Source: Hofstenia miamia (taxonomy: Eukaryota; Xenacoelomorpha; Acoela; Hofsteniidae). From it: DNA of 39,970 nucleotides. This document shows, in pieces, positions 35,690-39,970 of the stretch. The notes under the pieces were generated by a model. That model saw only the letters and a list, made by a program, of their open reading frames with translations, was not told where the DNA came from and did not search any database. Position 1 is the first letter of the stretch; every line of letters starts with the position of its first letter. The stretch lies in contig CABFPE010000048.1 of the NCBI GenBank assembly GCA_900660155.1, forward strand, positions 141,829 to 181,798, read 5' to 3'. Made by a program: the position numbers and the translations under genes.

Positions 35690-37100
35690 ATGTGGTCTAC
35701 CAATGCTCATCTCTGAACAGTGCACACGGCGCATTTGAAAGAAGCACGTCACAATGGGCTATAAAACAGCTGCGATATGTGCTTTCCAGTGAGTCACATT
35801 GCCAGTCACTACTTAGATCGATTGTTCACACACTGATTGTTTCCAGGACGCATGCAAGAACTTCAAAACGTCGACAACTTTACAATTCACTGAGAATCAT
35901 ACAATTAACTGATAGCCATTTTCTGAACGACAAATTTTGAATTTCTGATTAAAAAAGTGTATTGCTGGTGAAAATTGCCAGGGAAACTCTAAAGATCATC
36001 TGGGATCTTGTCATTCATCACCATGATATTACTAATTTTACTTGATACATTGCAACCATCCCACTGTTGGCCATATCCTTCATCAGCCTCATCACAGACT
36101 ATTGGCAACATTGCTGTTAAGTGTCGATGAAGATGTGGACTCCGCAGAGTTGATACTTCAGCATGTCTATCTACTAACATGTGATTGCCTGACAAGAACT
36201 AGCAGTTTACCAGAGTTGGAATGGGACTGTGCGCAAAATTGGATAGGCCTGATTTGGGATAGGCTTACGCTGGAGTTGGGCAGAATTTTCTCATGGCATT
36301 TTGGGCCGAGCTTGGGCCTAATCTTTGAACTAAATTATAAAAAATTCACTTGAAAACTTGAACTTTGGAAATGATAAAAAACATTCTGTTTAAGTTTTAT
36401 CAGCCCTGCATTGTTGGCTGATGCAATACTTCTAACATCTTAATTCTGTTTCCTACAAGCAACGGGCGTTTCTAAAATACCTATAATTGAGCTGTGCAGT
36501 AATAATATTTCTGAAGTTAAGTGGACTAAAATGGCGCTCACGTTCAGAAGAGCTTCCTTGTATGATAAATGATTGTTTTGCCATGCAAGTTAGCAGGGTT
36601 TTCATCCCACCATCTGAGTAAATCAAAGGTATCTCAGTCAGGCGTTGGTTCAGATTTGTACTGATTTAACTCATTTGTGAGGCTAGCCATCAGAACTGTA
36701 TCATCATTTTCTACTGTTGACATATGCATTGTGGGCTTAGTATCGAACCAATTAAAGGGATCTTTCTATATATTTTCAGAGGAGCAATTTAACTTGCAGC
36801 TGAAAATCTAAAGTGTGAGGAGGCATTTTCGATGCACCACCATAGTAACTCTTCAGCTTGAATGTGGAGTATCCTCTATCATCCATGTTGGTCACAAAAC
36901 CAAATGAAGTCATTGTTGGGTAAAGGAATAACGCAGTTACAAGCATGACCCAATAGCTAAGATCTCTTACAGATGCTAGAGAAGGCTACACCAGATATTA
37001 ACTTTCTTTTCAGTGTACAGGTAATAATTTCTTATGAATGATAGCCTGTATTTATAATAAATGTGCTATAATTGGCTGTTATCGTTAAATATCAGTAAAA
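35690..37100. other. Less AT-rich stretch without a recognised gene
   Basis: Base composition is visibly less AT-rich than the flanks (for example 35690-35890 and 36040-36330). A reverse frame near 36960-36790 reads DRGYSTFKLKSYYGGASK. No family is recognised and frames are short. It may be old transposon sequence, given the terminus-like word at 37101-37132. Confidence 0.35.
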
Positions 37101-37132
37101 ATTACCAGTGGTTCAATTATCTTGTCCGACAC
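37101..37132. repeat. Possible Tc1-type terminal repeat
   Basis: The reverse complement reads TAGTGTCGGACAAGATAATT then GAACCAC, similar in style to Tc1 termini and ending at a TA. It would be the right end of an element lying to the left. I found no matching left end and no clear transposase in 35.7-37.1 kb. Confidence 0.25.
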
Positions 37133-37153
37133 TATATATACATATATATGCAT

Positions 37154-37199
<46 letters not shown>

Positions 37200-37343
37200 T
37201 GTAGCACGGAAGTGCGCTGATTAAGAGAATGCGACTATTTCTCTATTTACATGTGCTTTGGTGTCTTATATATACACTACATATTAAGAATATGTACAAA
37301 CAACTAGTAACTAAGAATACGAACCAATATCTGCCGATGTTAC

Positions 37344-37378
<35 letters not shown>

Positions 37379-37428
37379 TATATGTATATATATGTATATA
37401 TATTATATATATATATATACATATATCC
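37133..37428. repeat. Imperfect (TA)n tracts
   Basis: Long TA/TATG runs at 37133-37195 and 37344-37428 on either side of about 150 bp. The region is open in one forward frame only because the repeat encodes Y/I residues. Confidence 0.9.
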
Positions 37429-37913
37429 TACCATTTTGACCCGTACTTTGCTCGGGAAATACATACAAAACAGCAGAAAATTTTCCCTGGATATTGTCCA
37501 TCCCAATATAAGCTATTCCTACAAAAACTGGGAAATTTTCTCTAAGTACCTGTGCAAACAGGGAAATTCTCCCTAAAACTGAGAAAGCTGTTAAACAGGA
37601 ACTATGAAATGCAAATTATACAAAGAAAGAAATGAAGCATGGAAACATTTAAATCAATAATTAGTTCACTAATTAAGTCATTGATTAAATGTGCCTAAAA
37701 CTTCAGGAGGTCATGAGGGTTACAAAATATATGATGTTGGTACCTCTAAAGCGTATTTTATGCTATTTCCTGGAAACTTCGTAAAATTCCTGGAATTCCC
37801 AATTTATTCTTAGAATATACAACAGATTCATTGAGCGAATCCAATTTACACAACTTTAGATTTACTCACAATACATTTTCACTGAAAAAGAACTATCTTT
37901 TATAGTTTGAAAT

Positions 37914-38892
37914 GTGGTCCGTGATAGTGAAATTTCACCAACAAAGCGTGTTGAAATTCATATCATGTACGAGGAGGGGTACAATTATCGCACTATAGTT
38001 GTTAGAATGGGCGTGTCAGTATCTTCGGCATCCAGAAGTATTATTCGCTATCAGCAACTGCAAAATTTTTCCTCTCGCAAACGGTCAAGAAGACCAAAGT
38101 GACAACCCCTCAGACTGACTGTCTCATTCACCGTTACGTCGTCAATCAACCATTTTCTTCAACTTCTGAAGTCAAAGCAAATCTAGGTGAGGTAGTGCAG
38201 AATGTATCAACATGAACCATTAAGCGTCGATTGAATACTACATTTGACCTTTCATCGTACAAACCGGCAGCCAAACACTGATTGTTTTCAAAAAACATTC
38301 GAGACCGATTGCGATTATCCAGGCAATACCAAAACTGCACCCCTGAGATGTGGCATCAAGTAATGTTTAGTGACGAATCCAAGATTTACCAGTTTACATC
38401 ATACCGGCCAAACGTTCGACGACCAAGAAACCAAAGATTCAACACGCATTACACGCAATAAACTGTCCGCTTAGAAACTTCTGTGATGATTTGGGGTGCT
38501 ATAACTGCATATGGGCGTGCTGGTCTGCATTTTGTTCCTCACAACGAGACAGTCACAGCCAAGGCCTAACTCAAAGTAATTCAGAAGAAAGTTCCCATGT
38601 TTATGCTGCTTTGCAGAACATCTGTACTACAACAATATGGTGCTCCTTGCCACAGCGCCAAAGCTGTGAAACAGTGGATTGCATCACAAGATTTTTGCTG
38701 CTTGAGAACTGTCCGGGAAATTCCCCAGACCTCAACGTCATAGAAAATTGCTGGCATCACATCAAAAACTGTCTGAGGAAGCGCCAATGCACATCAATCG
38801 ACGATCTGAAGTACCAAATTAAAGTGGTATGGTGCACAGAGATTACTGATGATTATTGTAGAAAAATGAAAATGTCAAAGTTGAGAAAGTAA
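37914..38892 (+). pseudogene. Tc1/mariner-like transposase pseudogene, nearly full length
   Basis: The N-terminal part (37914-38099) reads SPTKRVEIHIMYEEGYNYRT and VSVSSASRSI, a helix-turn-helix, followed by an RKRSRRPK linker. A one-base shift near 38097 moves to another frame that carries MWHQVMFSDESKIYQFT (first catalytic Asp, about 38348) and VMIWGAITAYGRAG. In that frame stops occur at 38213, 38279, 38459 and 38567. A second shift near 38710 leads to GNSPDLNVIENCWHHIK (last catalytic segment). It is inactive. I could not identify its terminal repeats. Confidence 0.85.
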
Positions 38893-39970
38893 TAAATGCG
38901 GATAACTTAATGCCGCATATTTTCGAAGATTTCAAAATTATTAGGAGGTAAATTATAAAGTTATCGAAAAAATGGATTTAAAGCTAGTAAGCATAAATCA
39001 TTTATACTGTCATTAATATATATGGTTTGGAAAACGAATTTGTAAAAGACGTATGCTTATATTTCATTATACTAATTACTATACTTTCCTTGAAAATTAA
39101 TTTATGCAGTCACATTGATTTTTGTCATTACTTTCATCAATAGATCATCCATGGTCATCATTTGAAGGAACAGCAGCCCCTTTTTATTTAAAAACTTAGC
39201 GCGTGATATAATTATCGTAGTGCTAATTTATGCAGATTGCAACAGTTTTGTTAAAAAAATTAACAAAAATTTTCACTTCTTAGTAATTTTTCTTAAATTG
39301 GAAATTTCTGCCATTCTCTACAGTGGAAAATTGAAGAAATTTGTAAATCTTTAGAAATGGACATATCTAGGTGTAAATAAGCTCCCCTATTATGATAAAC
39401 ATTTGTGCTGCTCCTGAATTACTTGAAAATAATATCTATGTTTCAATGATAAAAATTATATTTAAAAGCATTCAAAGTATCCCCAAACTTCTTGTTCAGA
39501 TAATATGCAGAGCTCGAACTATCTCCACTGCTTTTTAGATCACACAAGCTCCTACAAGAGTTTGCGAGTGGTTGGGATTTCAATAGTGAATGAATCTGAT
39601 AGTACTCCTCTCTCCTAGGGTGTTTTTGGATTTTGGATATCTTTATTAGTTATAGGTATATACATTTTTTTAAGGATGCCATTACTGTTGTAGAAAAATA
39701 CTCGGTTCCTTAATATTAAAATTGTTTTAGGCCCACTTATATTATATTCAATTATATGTATAGAATTATTTTTTTAAAAAAATTCAATTTAACATTGTTG
39801 TGAAGTACAAGGCCTCCATGACTACATTAACCAGGATTTGTAAGCTCAGAAAGGCTAATAAAATTTAACCTATTGAAAAACTTGAAATAAATCATCAATT
39901 TTTGCATATATAAAATTGAATGTAATGACTGCATCAACAGAATGACGTCATCAAATATTTAATCTTTTAA
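38893..39970. other. No recognised feature
   Basis: AT-rich sequence after the transposase pseudogene. No exon, repeat array or RNA gene is visible. Confidence 0.5.

Noticed and set aside
35692..35940. Possible transposase fragment (QWAIKQLRYVLSSES)
   Set aside because: It vaguely resembles the first catalytic region of Tc1 transposases but lacks the aspartate and any second motif.
37229..37576. Forward-strand 115-codon frame
   Set aside because: It is open because it runs through (TA)n repeats encoding Y and I.

Overview
This is an AT-rich (roughly 70 % A+T) animal nuclear-genome window. It has spliced genes with GT-AG introns, many (TA)n microsatellites, and decayed Tc1/mariner, hAT-like and Penelope-like elements. 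The clearest gene is a nuclear hormone receptor, so the source is a metazoan, probably an invertebrate; the species cannot be fixed from the sequence. Nearly all single open frames of 60-115 codons occur at about the number expected by chance at this base composition. I therefore relied on splice sites, phase agreement and motifs rather than ORF length.

Layout. 1-10 kb holds mostly transposon debris: a Penelope-like GIY-YIG remnant (100-470), a reverse-strand Tc1-type transposase pseudogene (1250-2010), and a deleted Tc1-type element with inverted ends (7049-8120). 10.56-19.27 kb holds a complete five-exon, reverse-strand nuclear receptor gene. Its zinc-finger DNA-binding domain is unambiguous and is followed by a C-terminal tail with no recognisable ligand-binding domain. 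Its 6.6-kb first intron carries a second Penelope-like remnant and a 381-bp hAT-type non-autonomous element with an 8-bp target-site duplication. 20.8-23.5 kb and 31.9-35.0 kb hold two reverse-strand multi-exon orphan gene candidates, less certain and without a recognised family. 24.79-26.13 kb is a nested tandem duplication (229-bp unit inside a 699-bp unit). 27.4-28.4 kb has two small inverted-repeat or transposon-like segments. 35.2-37.4 kb is rich in (TA)n, and 37.9-38.9 kb is a Tc1-like transposase pseudogene.

The receptor and the two orphan candidates all run on the reverse strand, but nothing shows that they act together. I see no rRNA, tRNA, CRISPR or prokaryotic features.
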